From contig NZ_CP046172.1 in assembly GCF_011801145.1 (NCBI RefSeq), positions 9,672,001 to 9,736,000 of the forward strand: a DNA stretch of 64,000 nt, read 5' to 3'. The notes under the pieces are model-generated. The model searched no databases and had not been told where the DNA came from. It saw only the letters and a list, made by a program, of their open reading frames with translations. The DNA is from Nocardia arthritidis. GTDB lineage: Bacteria; Actinomycetota; Actinomycetes; Mycobacteriales; Mycobacteriaceae. The position numbers and the translations under genes are program-made. Of the stretch, positions 8,557 through 16,259 are shown piece by piece (position 1 is the stretch's first letter; every line of letters starts with the position of its first letter).

Positions 8557-8871
8557 CTACGGCATATTGGGTGGAAAATCCCCGGATTCGTATTTCTTCC
8601 ACCACAGCACCAAGCTATTAGGACCGACGAACACATTGGCATTCGGCAGACCGGAAAGACCATCGAAAGATCCGAGCCGGACCAAATAACGTTCAGTATC
8701 GGAGCCCTCGTCGTCGGTAGCCCAGGACGTCCGGATGAAGTCTCTCCTAATAGGCGGTTCCGGCGCACCGACATTCACAAACTCCGCCCAGACCATGCTG
8801 CTGGCATTCGGTACGTCTATATACGTCCACGCATCCTTGGACTTGATTCGAATTGAAGCGATTTTCGACAT
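8557..8871 (-). CDS. Unrecognised 104-residue protein in the inter-module junction
   Basis: Starts MSKIASIRIKSKDAWTYIDV at 8871 with a very strong ribosome site, AAGGAGGA, about six bases upstream, so translation is likely. The sequence is strand-rich with several Trp (VLWWKKYESGDFPP at the C-terminus) and no signal peptide or membrane segment. It follows directly after the decayed tape-measure remnant, in the place where a Dit gene would be expected, but it does not resemble either Dit here. A small cargo or decoration protein is possible; no function is assigned. Confidence 0.6.
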   Translation of the reverse strand: MSKIASIRIKSKDAWTYIDVPNASSMVWAEFVNVGAPEPPIRRDFIRTSWATDDEGSDTERYLVRLGSFDGLSGLPNANVFVGPNSLVLWWKKYESGDFPPNMP

Positions 8872-8924
8872 GAGTATCCTCCTTATTGATAGTTGATTCG
8901 GGTGGGCTCCCGGAGTTTCCGGCG

Positions 8925-9458
8925 TCACCGCCCGAGACCGCCCCCGCGCTGTTGCGCCAGGCTGCGACGGCGCTGGACCCGCTCGATGGCGATCGCTGCG
9001 CTCTTCTGGTCCATGCCATTGAAGTTGTAGATGTGGCCGCACGCGGTGTGACCGCCCGGCCCTTGGCCAGGTCGTTAAAGACCAAAAACGCTGTGCACAA
9101 GTTCTTTTGCAATGTTCTGCAGATACTTGACGCCCTGACCAACCGTCTGCGTTGCCCAACCAGCGATATCGGGTCCGCCCGGTTTCACGCTGTTACCCTG
9201 TGAGCCCATCGACATCACGCTCTGCCCGAGCTGGCTACCCGAAATACCGCTCTGCAGTGTGCCTTTCAACAGGCCGGGCGCATCGATTCCGGCGGCCTGG
9301 AGTTGGCTGACGCCATTGGTCCCGTTCGGGCCAAGCGCCAGCACCCCCTGGCCTAGCTGCGTGCCGAGCGCGCCACCGAGGCTCGACCCGATCATCGGGG
9401 CGAAGGGGCTGAGGAAACCTAGGGCCGGGCCGAATGCTCTGCCGAGGTCGGAAACCAT
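8925..9458 (-). pseudogene. Decayed tape-measure protein remnant
   Basis: The intact part (9075-9458) reads MVSDLGRAFGPALGFLSP with a Gly/Ala/Leu-rich stretch like the middle of the module B tape measure, and stops at a TAA after SVFGL. Downstream the sequence continues as GPGGHTACGHIYNFNGMDQ then SAAIAIERVQRRRSLAQQ to a stop at 8925, nearly the same as the module B C-terminus (GPGGHTARGDMYNFNGMDPK). Two small compensating indels around the TAA explain the break. The N-terminal part is missing. It therefore marks a third, lost tail module of the module B type or a recombination scar. Confidence 0.75.
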
Positions 9459-9476
9459 GTGCCGGACCGGATCCCG

Positions 9477-10667
9477 TCAGCTGACGCGCACGTAGGACGC
9501 TGCGCCGACTTTCGCGGCCGGTGGGTATACGCCGCTGCCGAGGCCCTTGACGGTGATCACGTCGTTGGGGGCGACGGTCTGCTTCGCGGTGACTCGTACC
9601 GTGACCGAGGCATTGCCCTGGATCGGCGTCTCGTCGCTGGTCGCGAGCAGTTGGGTGTTCAGGTAGAGCTGCAGTCGGGCGGTGGCGTTGTTCCACATCG
9701 CGGTGCCCGAGAAGACAACGGATGCAACGATATCCGCGCCCGCCTTGGCATTCTGGACCACCAGGCCGTTCGACTGCACGCTCGAGCCCGGATACCCGTT
9801 GGTGTCGGGCGCCCAATCGGGGATCGTGGTCCACTGATTGGTCAACGGCCAGTCCTTGTTGGCTTTGATCATCGACGAAGGCTGAAAGCTCGATCTGGCA
9901 TCCGCCGACAACGTGCCTTCGGCGAGGGGCGCCGCCGCGGCGGTACCCACTGGAGTGGCGGACAACGTCAGAGCGCCCATACCACTGAAGATTCCGGGTA
10001 GCGACACCTGTGCCGACAAGGAACCGGTTGTGACACCGGATGATTGGGCACCGACGGCGACAACTGCGCCGAGCCCTCCTGCCGCGGACCAGTTTCCGGA
10101 AATCAGCACGATGCCCGTCAGCCCGGTGACCGTGGACAGTGTGCCCTCGCCCCCGCCCGCGATGGTCAGCGGCGGTTGTCCGGAGTAGTGGCCTTCCATA
10201 TTGAATGGGGCATCTGCGGTGTCGATTACCGCGTACGCGATCCCGATCGCGCCTTCGGTGGTCGCGCCCGCCATCTTGGCGACGCTGATGACCGCATCGA
10301 GCTGTCCGGTACTCGCCGGCGCGGCACCCAGTAGCACCCTTCCTGATTTGATCGCGATTTTCGCATCGGCGGCACCGATCGCGCCGCCAGCGGGTGTCAT
10401 TGCGAGCCACCATGATTGGTTACCGCCAAGTGTCCCGGCCGCGGTCGCGCCCGCGATCGGTGACGAACGGATGCCGTTCAGCCCGGTGACCACCGAACCA
10501 CCACCGCCGAATGCCGCGACCAGATAGGGCCGGATCACCGGCACCTCGACGGCGAGCACCGTCACCGGCGGCAACGGCGAACGCAGCTGTGTCACCGAGC
10601 TTTTCGGAGCATCGATATCGGTAATCGGTACCGCGGGCGCGACCGCACGAGCTTGGTTGACGGTCAT
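9477..10667 (-). CDS. Minor tail protein, receptor-binding candidate, module A
   Basis: A 396-residue protein starting MTVNQARAVAPAVPIT, the last intact gene of module A. Residues 50-260 are low-complexity Gly/Ala/Ser/Thr-rich strands (GGGSVVTGLNGI, IAGGGEGTLSTVTG), like fibrous actinophage tail proteins. The C-terminal 130 residues (WTTIPDWAPDTNGYPGSS through PNDVITVKGLGSGV) look like a compact jelly-roll or C1q-like head that often makes host contact. It follows the tail-fibre gene by 13 bases. The receptor-binding role is inferred from its distal position and architecture. Confidence 0.6.
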   Translation of the reverse strand: MTVNQARAVAPAVPITDIDAPKSSVTQLRSPLPPVTVLAVEVPVIRPYLVAAFGGGGSVVTGLNGIRSSPIAGATAAGTLGGNQSWWLAMTPAGGAIGAADAKIAIKSGRVLLGAAPASTGQLDAVISVAKMAGATTEGAIGIAYAVIDTADAPFNMEGHYSGQPPLTIAGGGEGTLSTVTGLTGIVLISGNWSAAGGLGAVVAVGAQSSGVTTGSLSAQVSLPGIFSGMGALTLSATPVGTAAAAPLAEGTLSADARSSFQPSSMIKANKDWPLTNQWTTIPDWAPDTNGYPGSSVQSNGLVVQNAKAGADIVASVVFSGTAMWNNATARLQLYLNTQLLATSDETPIQGNASVTVRVTAKQTVAPNDVITVKGLGSGVYPPAAKVGAASYVRVS

Positions 10668-10680
10668 GCGGCACGCACCG

Positions 10681-11043
10681 CTAGTTCACGGTGAAGGTCG
10701 GCGTGATCAGCAGTTGCCCCTGGGCGCCCAGCGTGGTGGGGGTGATCGCGACCTTATCGATGAAATCCGCCTGGCCACCGGTGGCCGACTTCCACAGACC
10801 GATATGGGTCCAGGTGCCCGCGGGCAGATCGATCGTCACCTGCGTGCCGTTGAGTACGCCGCCGGTACCGGAGGTCCACGTCGTCTGCTTGCGGGCATAG
10901 GCGGGTGACCCGTCCTTCGCCTCGCTGGCGCCGGTGGTGCTCGGATCGGCGAAGTGCACGCTCACCCAGGCGCCGGTATTGCCCGCGATGGTCTTGTACG
11001 CGTCGGCGAGCACCTGGCGGGTAGCGGGAACGATGATGGCCAC
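10681..11043 (-). CDS. Phage tail fibre-like protein, module A
   Basis: A 120-residue protein starting MAIIVPATRQVLADAYKT. It has the pattern of small actinophage and corynebacterial prophage tail-fibre proteins: an N-terminal helix followed by WVSVHFADPSTTGASEA, a beta-rich middle (GTWTHIGLWKSATGGQ) and a C-terminal strand that begins with the same style of decoration motif. It lies between the LtfC-like gene and the putative receptor-binding gene. No membrane or signal segment is present. Confidence 0.6.
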   Translation of the reverse strand: MAIIVPATRQVLADAYKTIAGNTGAWVSVHFADPSTTGASEAKDGSPAYARKQTTWTSGTGGVLNGTQVTIDLPAGTWTHIGLWKSATGGQADFIDKVAITPTTLGAQGQLLITPTFTVN

Positions 11044-11089
11044 GACAGCTCCTAAAATGTTGAGAATTGTTGAGCAGCAACCGGTTCGG

Positions 11090-11419
11090 CTACTGCTTGC
11101 GACGGACCGCGCCGTAGAACCACAGATATTCGGTGGTCGGGGTGGTCGGATACGACACGTACAGGCGGTATTTCGCCCCCGCGGGGATCAGGTCGGCGAG
11201 TTCGGATTGGATGACGAAACGCGCCTCGGTGGTGGTGAGCACCGCCGACCAGGTGTCCAGCACCGTTTCCGTGGCGTCGAGAAGGATGATTCGCACGGCT
11301 GTGCCGGTTGGGAAACCCGGGCCGTCCGCCAACGCGACGGTGTGGACGAAGTCCGCTCCCTTGGAGAGCACCAATGTGCGATTGATCGGGTCGAACCCGA
11401 GCTGTTTCTGATCGGTCAT
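11090..11419 (-). CDS. LtfC-like beta-sandwich tail protein, module A
   Basis: A 109-residue protein starting MTDQKQLGFDPINRTLVL with AGGAAG just upstream. A TTG at 11446 overlapping the previous stop (TTGA) is an alternative start adding nine residues. The pattern LSKGADFVHTVALADGPGFP followed by AVRIILLDATE resembles the LtfC/p132/Gp6 beta-sandwich family found in lactococcal and actinobacterial phage baseplates and tail tips. It probably forms part of the tip assembly beneath the fibre proteins. Family call from remembered motifs, not from a profile search. Confidence 0.55.
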   Translation of the reverse strand: MTDQKQLGFDPINRTLVLSKGADFVHTVALADGPGFPTGTAVRIILLDATETVLDTWSAVLTTTEARFVIQSELADLIPAGAKYRLYVSYPTTPTTEYLWFYGAVRRKQ

Positions 11420-11442
11420 GACTTCCTGCCGGTCGAATGCGA

Positions 11443-11628
11443 TCAATCTGGTTGCGGTGCAACCGGATCCGGTTCGATGAAGGTCGGCTCGGGCTCGGGT
11501 TCGAGCGGGCCGAGATAGATGCCACCGCGCGGCACCGGGCCCGCTTTGCCGACCGTCGAGATGGTCAGCAAACCGTTGGCGAGGGTGAGCGACAGCTCAT
11601 GGCCGTCGATCTGCACGATGGTGGTCAT
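11443..11628 (-). CDS. Small tail-operon protein, module A
   Basis: Sixty-one residues starting MTTIVQIDGHELSLTLANG. The ATG overlaps the stop of the 539-residue minor tail gene as ATGA, which fixes the start. The C-terminal third is Pro/Glu/Asp-rich (GPLEPEPEPTFIEPDP), the first half a short beta hairpin. Tight coupling to tail genes argues for translation; no function is recognised. Confidence 0.6.
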   Translation of the reverse strand: MTTIVQIDGHELSLTLANGLLTISTVGKAGPVPRGGIYLGPLEPEPEPTFIEPDPVAPQPD

Positions 11629-13244
11629 AGGTCCTCGGCTTTCCAGTAGTCCCAGCCGTTGCTGTTGACCCAGCTCGCCCGGCTGAGCCCGAGGCCGGTG
11701 TAGCGGTATGCCGGTCCCGTCGGCAGCACCTTGTCGGTATCGGTGTAGGAGAGGAACTGTGTCCAAGTTCCATTGATTTTGCGTTCGGCGGTGAAAACAT
11801 TGCCGACCGCTTTAACTCGCACTTCGTCGTTGTCGGCGACGGGCGTCGTGGTGACCGCCAATTGGCTGTAGGTCTCACCGTTGACGAACCGCAACAGTCC
11901 GGCGCCCTTACTGCCGACCGCCAATGCGACATATGAACTGTTCGTCGCATCCGAACGCACCATCAATAGTCCCGCCTGTGTAGCCGGACCCCGAACGCGA
12001 CCGCTCACCATCTGGTCGTCGTAGTTGAGATTGCGTGCGTAGATGTAGCGACGGATCCCGTCGGTCCCACCCCAGACGACGAAAACCCCACCCTCCACGG
12101 TGGCGTAGGTGCTCGACATCCGGGCAAGCGTCGATGGCATGCCGTTTTCGAAGTCCTCGAATAACACCAGCTTTCGCGGCGGTCCGGTGACTATGGCCCG
12201 GCCCAGCGAAACGTAGGGCACCATCGTGCCGGTGAAATCGAAGCTGCCATTGGCGATGACGGATCCGGCAGTGAGTACCGCGCCGGATGCGAAACGCGCC
12301 TTCAACCGCGGCGGCCAGACGTCGGCCGCCCGGGGAATTTCCGCGGACGCGACGGCCATGAGCGGTCGGGGCACGCCAGAACCGCGCTGCTGGATTCCGA
12401 TGAAAGCCGTATCGCCCGTTGCGAATACGATCTCCTTCGGCATCGTGATGGATCGCTCGAAACGAGACTTCGTGATATTGGGTGTCTGATTGTCGGAAAC
12501 CCATTCGATCTTGATGTTGCCGGTGTCCAGCAACCGGCCGACCACGACGTACAGCTCGCACGGGTCGCCGGCCACCGCGTCGGGAATGTAAGTCACCACC
12601 TGGCGCGGGCCGTCGTATAAACACCGGATGAAGGTCGCTTCCAGCGTGTTGGCCGGGGGTGTGTAATTCGGGCTCATGTTGAGATAGAGCGCCCCTGCCC
12701 CGGCGCTGCCGACCTGAATGTCGTACTCGGTGTAACCCGCTACCGGTGTCGTCGACGCATCCCAGACCCCGTAATGCAGCAGATGCCGTGGGAACGAGGA
12801 TTCCTCGGTGAGGTTCAGCGTCTCCCAATACGGCCGCAGCGGCAGCCCGTCGATCACCACCTGCACCTTCGAATTGGTCGATTTGATGATCGGCGTCTGA
12901 TTGTCGGCGGTCTGCTGGGCGGTATCCGCGGACTGCTGTGCGCCCCTGGCGTCCTGCATCGCCTTCTCGGCGTCCTTGCGCAATTGCCGCGCCCACCCGG
13001 ACAGGTCGATCAGACCACCGGTGAATCCGGTGATGGCGTCACAGAGGTTCGCCGCGAAAAGGTCGAAGCCCGCCTCCATGAACTTGCCCATGTTGACCTG
13101 GACTCCGGTGTAGGAGCGCAATACGCCACCGGTCATCGCCGCCTTCGCGGAATTCTCGTTGTATTTGGCGACATTCCGGACGCCGGATTGGCCACCGCGG
13201 CCGGAATACGAGCCCTCGGGTATGACCTTGTCGGGTGATGTCAC
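11625..13244 (-). CDS. Large minor tail protein, module A
   Basis: A 539-residue protein. The start is a GTG at 13244 overlapping the previous stop (GTGA); a longer frame to 13427 runs inside the preceding gene and is rejected. After an N-terminal glycine-rich stretch (GSYSGRGGQSGVRN) there is an amphipathic region and a short coiled coil (EKAMQDARGAQQSADTAQQ), then long strand-rich domains with many Tyr/Trp residues (LYLNMSPNYTPPANTL; GGTDGIRRYIYARNLNYDD) that fit a lectin-like or carbohydrate-contact fold. Actinophages usually place such proteins after Tal. A host-contact or baseplate role is inferred. Confidence 0.65.
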   Translation of the reverse strand: MTSPDKVIPEGSYSGRGGQSGVRNVAKYNENSAKAAMTGGVLRSYTGVQVNMGKFMEAGFDLFAANLCDAITGFTGGLIDLSGWARQLRKDAEKAMQDARGAQQSADTAQQTADNQTPIIKSTNSKVQVVIDGLPLRPYWETLNLTEESSFPRHLLHYGVWDASTTPVAGYTEYDIQVGSAGAGALYLNMSPNYTPPANTLEATFIRCLYDGPRQVVTYIPDAVAGDPCELYVVVGRLLDTGNIKIEWVSDNQTPNITKSRFERSITMPKEIVFATGDTAFIGIQQRGSGVPRPLMAVASAEIPRAADVWPPRLKARFASGAVLTAGSVIANGSFDFTGTMVPYVSLGRAIVTGPPRKLVLFEDFENGMPSTLARMSSTYATVEGGVFVVWGGTDGIRRYIYARNLNYDDQMVSGRVRGPATQAGLLMVRSDATNSSYVALAVGSKGAGLLRFVNGETYSQLAVTTTPVADNDEVRVKAVGNVFTAERKINGTWTQFLSYTDTDKVLPTGPAYRYTGLGLSRASWVNSNGWDYWKAEDL

Positions 13245-13663
13245 GGCTCGACCTCGAACGTTCCGGTCCGCGCCAGATCGGGTTCGAAAACACCGCGGTC
13301 GACCAGATGCGCCAGTTCGCCGGACTCCTGGAGTTGCCGCACCAGCTCGCGTCGCTCGTCGACCGACAGTTCGGCTATGGACGGCACGGTGGCCGTGGGC
13401 GGCGGCGGTGTACCGACCGGAACCCACCGGCCCGCCTGACCGAGCCAGTGCTCACCGTCTCGGGCGGCCGGCTGGTACTCCAACAGCTGCTCCTCGGGGT
13501 GATGCCGAAAACCCAAATCCCACAAGTGTTTCGACCATTCCGCCAGTACCTGGGGCGGTAGCAGGAGCGGCCCGTTGCGCGGGCCGGGCAGTCCGACGAA
13601 GGCCCAGAGGAAGGCCTCGCCCGGGTCGTCCGGATCGCATTCATGCTGTAGTGGCAGCGCCAT
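13241..13663 (-). CDS. Phage gene 29 protein family (DUF2744-like), module A
   Basis: A 140-residue protein starting MALPLQHECDPDDPGEAF with GGAGA upstream. The motif set FLWAFVGLPGPRNGPLLLPP and KHLWDLGFRHHPEEQ is the hallmark, as I remember it, of the phage gene 29 family found in tail operons of actinophages. It lies between Tal and the large minor tail protein. The family's role is not established; a small structural or assembly role in the tail tip is likely. Confidence 0.7.
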   Translation of the reverse strand: MALPLQHECDPDDPGEAFLWAFVGLPGPRNGPLLLPPQVLAEWSKHLWDLGFRHHPEEQLLEYQPAARDGEHWLGQAGRWVPVGTPPPPTATVPSIAELSVDERRELVRQLQESGELAHLVDRGVFEPDLARTGTFEVEP

Positions 13664-13699
13664 CGAAAGTCTCCGTATCTCGAAATATGCTGCGCCGGT

Positions 13700-15355
13700 T
13701 CACATCACGCCGAGCTCATGCAGGTCGCCCATGATCGACTGGATGTGCCGCAGGCTGCGGGTGACCGGGTCTTCCAACGCCTTGTCGTCGCCGATGGTTA
13801 CGGCCCACCCGGGGGTGACCCCGCGCCGCCATGAAAGCTCCAGCGCCGTAACCTGATCCACGAAGATCTGGCCGGGCGGCATTCCGGCGACGGTCGCGCC
13901 GACGCGATCGCCGAGGAAGAAGTGGCCTTGGCCGTTCTCTCCGATCAGATATGGTGCGCCGTCGGCGACCGTAAGCTTGTGGCTGGTAAAGGCTCTCGTC
14001 GCCCACAACCCGGCGCGCAGGGCAACCAGACCGGACAGCGAGTAGCCCGATTCCGCACCCTTCTGGAAATGCTCGAAGTAGTGCGACCACCCCATGCGCG
14101 GCGCGCGCAACGGGGACTTGAACGACAGCCACGCCAGGATCGTGTCTCGGTACAGCGGTTTGAGGAAGGCGTCGATCGTGCCGCCCAGCGGCACACCGGT
14201 GACTCCGAGGATCGCATTCGCCATCAGGTCGCCCGCGAGGTTGACCGCGGCCGAAATACCTTCATTCACACCGTAGGCGCTGTGTCCGCCGGTATTGATC
14301 TGCACCGCCGTCGCCGGAGAGATGGTGAATTCCGATGTCTGGATACCGGTGTATTCAGATTCCCGGTAGATCACCCACGGACTGCTCGGCAGCGTCCCGA
14401 GCCAGTCGGGCTTCTGATATTCGGGCGGACTGTTGGGGTCCACCTCGGTGGGCTCCTGCTCCAGAAAGTCCTTGGTGAAATTCTGGATGGTGTGGATAAG
14501 CCCGGTGAGCAGCGAACCACCCTCGGACGTACCTGAACCCGTATAGAAGCCCGACTTGTCGACGATGTCGAAAACCAGGCAGCCGTGCCGCAGGTTCGCT
14601 CCGGGCCACGGCGGCGGATCGCCGTCGAGGTATCTGCGGCAGGTCACCATGAGCTGCGCGTCGTCCAAGGTCGGCGCGGCCATATCGTGCCAGGTCTTCC
14701 AGCGCGAGGAGATCACCGTCCACACCGAGGTGTCGGACAGGAAGTCGTTGGGCGCCACCACCATCGACCATTTGGACTGGTCCAGGTTGAACCACTGGGC
14801 CGGATCGAGCGGGTCGTCCGGCAGCGCCCACAGACTCGCCTCCTTGCGCAAGATGTTGAGGAATAGGGCGAGTTTCAGGCACCAACGCGACGGTCCGGCG
14901 AGCATGAACACCCGCGGAAACTGGATCGCGGCGGGCAGAAAGGGATTGCTCCAGGCCTGGATGAACTTCAGCTCGTGATAGTCGTGCATGAATTGGATTG
15001 CCACGGAGTGCAATCCGGACTCGGTCTTGCGCAAGGTTGCCGACTTCATCCGCCCGCTCCACCGCGCACCGTCCTTGTCCACCGTGACGTGCACGTTCTG
15101 CGTGGTCCGGTGGCGCGCGTCCATCACCCACTCGGCGAGGTAATGATCGGCGGGCAATTCGAGCAGCCCAGTACCGGATTCGTTGAGCAGCCACTTGAAA
15201 TCGGCCGAATATTCGGCGCGGCAGATCCCGCGCAGATTCCAATCGCCATCCCATATGCGAATCAGCGGTGGCTGAATACGCAAGTCGCGACGCTGTTTTC
15301 GCGTCGCGACCGCATTGCGGTAGATCACATCGAGATCGGAGGACGGGCCGGTCAC
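13700..15355 (-). CDS. Tail-associated (Tal-like) minor tail protein, module A
   Basis: A 551-residue protein. The chosen start is a GTG at 15355 overlapping the Dit stop as GTGA; an upstream GTG at 15391 would overlap Dit further. Opening segment TGPSSDLDVIYRNAVATR, then IRIWDGDWNLRGICRAE and a run of Trp-rich beta segments, follow the same order as the module B protein at the left window edge (RYWDRDMNEVGEEHSYL). It is the hub protein at the tail tip in siphoviruses and links Dit to the receptor-binding proteins. No protease or lysozyme motif is evident. Confidence 0.78.
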   Translation of the reverse strand: MTGPSSDLDVIYRNAVATRKQRRDLRIQPPLIRIWDGDWNLRGICRAEYSADFKWLLNESGTGLLELPADHYLAEWVMDARHRTTQNVHVTVDKDGARWSGRMKSATLRKTESGLHSVAIQFMHDYHELKFIQAWSNPFLPAAIQFPRVFMLAGPSRWCLKLALFLNILRKEASLWALPDDPLDPAQWFNLDQSKWSMVVAPNDFLSDTSVWTVISSRWKTWHDMAAPTLDDAQLMVTCRRYLDGDPPPWPGANLRHGCLVFDIVDKSGFYTGSGTSEGGSLLTGLIHTIQNFTKDFLEQEPTEVDPNSPPEYQKPDWLGTLPSSPWVIYRESEYTGIQTSEFTISPATAVQINTGGHSAYGVNEGISAAVNLAGDLMANAILGVTGVPLGGTIDAFLKPLYRDTILAWLSFKSPLRAPRMGWSHYFEHFQKGAESGYSLSGLVALRAGLWATRAFTSHKLTVADGAPYLIGENGQGHFFLGDRVGATVAGMPPGQIFVDQVTALELSWRRGVTPGWAVTIGDDKALEDPVTRSLRHIQSIMGDLHELGVM

Positions 15356-16230
15356 TGCAGCCCCCATGGCCGCGACCAGTTCCGAGGGCACCGTACCTGG
15401 ACCTTCGCACCGGGGGGCGCACCCTTCACGGTCACCGGAAGCTTCGTCTGTGGTGTCCAGGCGGGCACCGAATGCAGGAACAGTTTACCGTTCATTCTGG
15501 CCCAGACCGAACTGTTGTCGGCCGCCACGACCATCTCCTGCAGTGGATCGGTGTCGACCGTAATATCTTGTCCTGCAACCAGAGTCGGCATGGTAATGAC
15601 CCGGTTCCGGAACGAGTCGTTCTTCCAGGAGAAGTCCGGCAGCGTCCAACTGCCGGGGGCGGTGGCGACCCAGCGCAACCACATCGGCTGATCGGTCGGA
15701 TTCGACACCGGTAGCCACAGGGTTTCCGACGTCCCATCCGGGCGGGTATCAGTGCTGGTGACCGCCGTCGCGGTGACATCCTCCTCCACCCACCAGGGCA
15801 CGCCCGCCGTACAGGTCATCACGATATTGGCCCACCGCTTGACGTGCGGATCGATCTTCGGTTTGAACTCCGGCTGCTCCGATAGCCGCAAACGCAATGT
15901 GCGCGAGCCGAATTCGGTGGTTATGGTCAGCTTCGAATCGCGGTCGTACGCCCAGGCCTTGCGCCAGGCGGAGTCTACCGATTCCCAACTGGCCGAATCG
16001 GTTTCGTAGATGTTGACGCCGAATACGACGTCACGTTTCTGCCAGTTCGTACCACCGTAGGTAGCGCCGATCTGGAAGGCGGATGAGTTCCAGATCGTCT
16101 TCACCGGCGCGTCATAGAGTCCCGTCGGCGCGCTGGCCAATTCGACGCCCTCGGCGGCCTGCCCGGCGCCGGAGAGCGTCCAGTGGGAGCCGTCGACGCC
16201 CTCCACCTCGATGAGTGCGGCCTCGGCCAC
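15352..16230 (-). CDS. Distal tail protein (Dit-like), module A
   Basis: A 292-residue protein with a GTG start at 16230 and GAGGTGA six bases upstream. It begins MAEAALIEVEGVDGSHWT and ends with RPWGLQ. It is the paralogue of the module B protein at 1480-2373: both have a strand motif W-x-LSG, a central NPTDQPMWLRWVA or equivalent, and a late DTDPLQEMVV / DTHPRHRTAQ segment. It sits 29 bases after the tape-measure gene, the usual place of the actinophage minor tail protein that forms the first ring of the tail tip. Confidence 0.8.
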   Translation of the reverse strand: MAEAALIEVEGVDGSHWTLSGAGQAAEGVELASAPTGLYDAPVKTIWNSSAFQIGATYGGTNWQKRDVVFGVNIYETDSASWESVDSAWRKAWAYDRDSKLTITTEFGSRTLRLRLSEQPEFKPKIDPHVKRWANIVMTCTAGVPWWVEEDVTATAVTSTDTRPDGTSETLWLPVSNPTDQPMWLRWVATAPGSWTLPDFSWKNDSFRNRVITMPTLVAGQDITVDTDPLQEMVVAADNSSVWARMNGKLFLHSVPAWTPQTKLPVTVKGAPPGAKVQVRCPRNWSRPWGLQ

Positions 16231-16259
16231 GTCGCTTCACCTCTGTTCGGTCGAATGTC

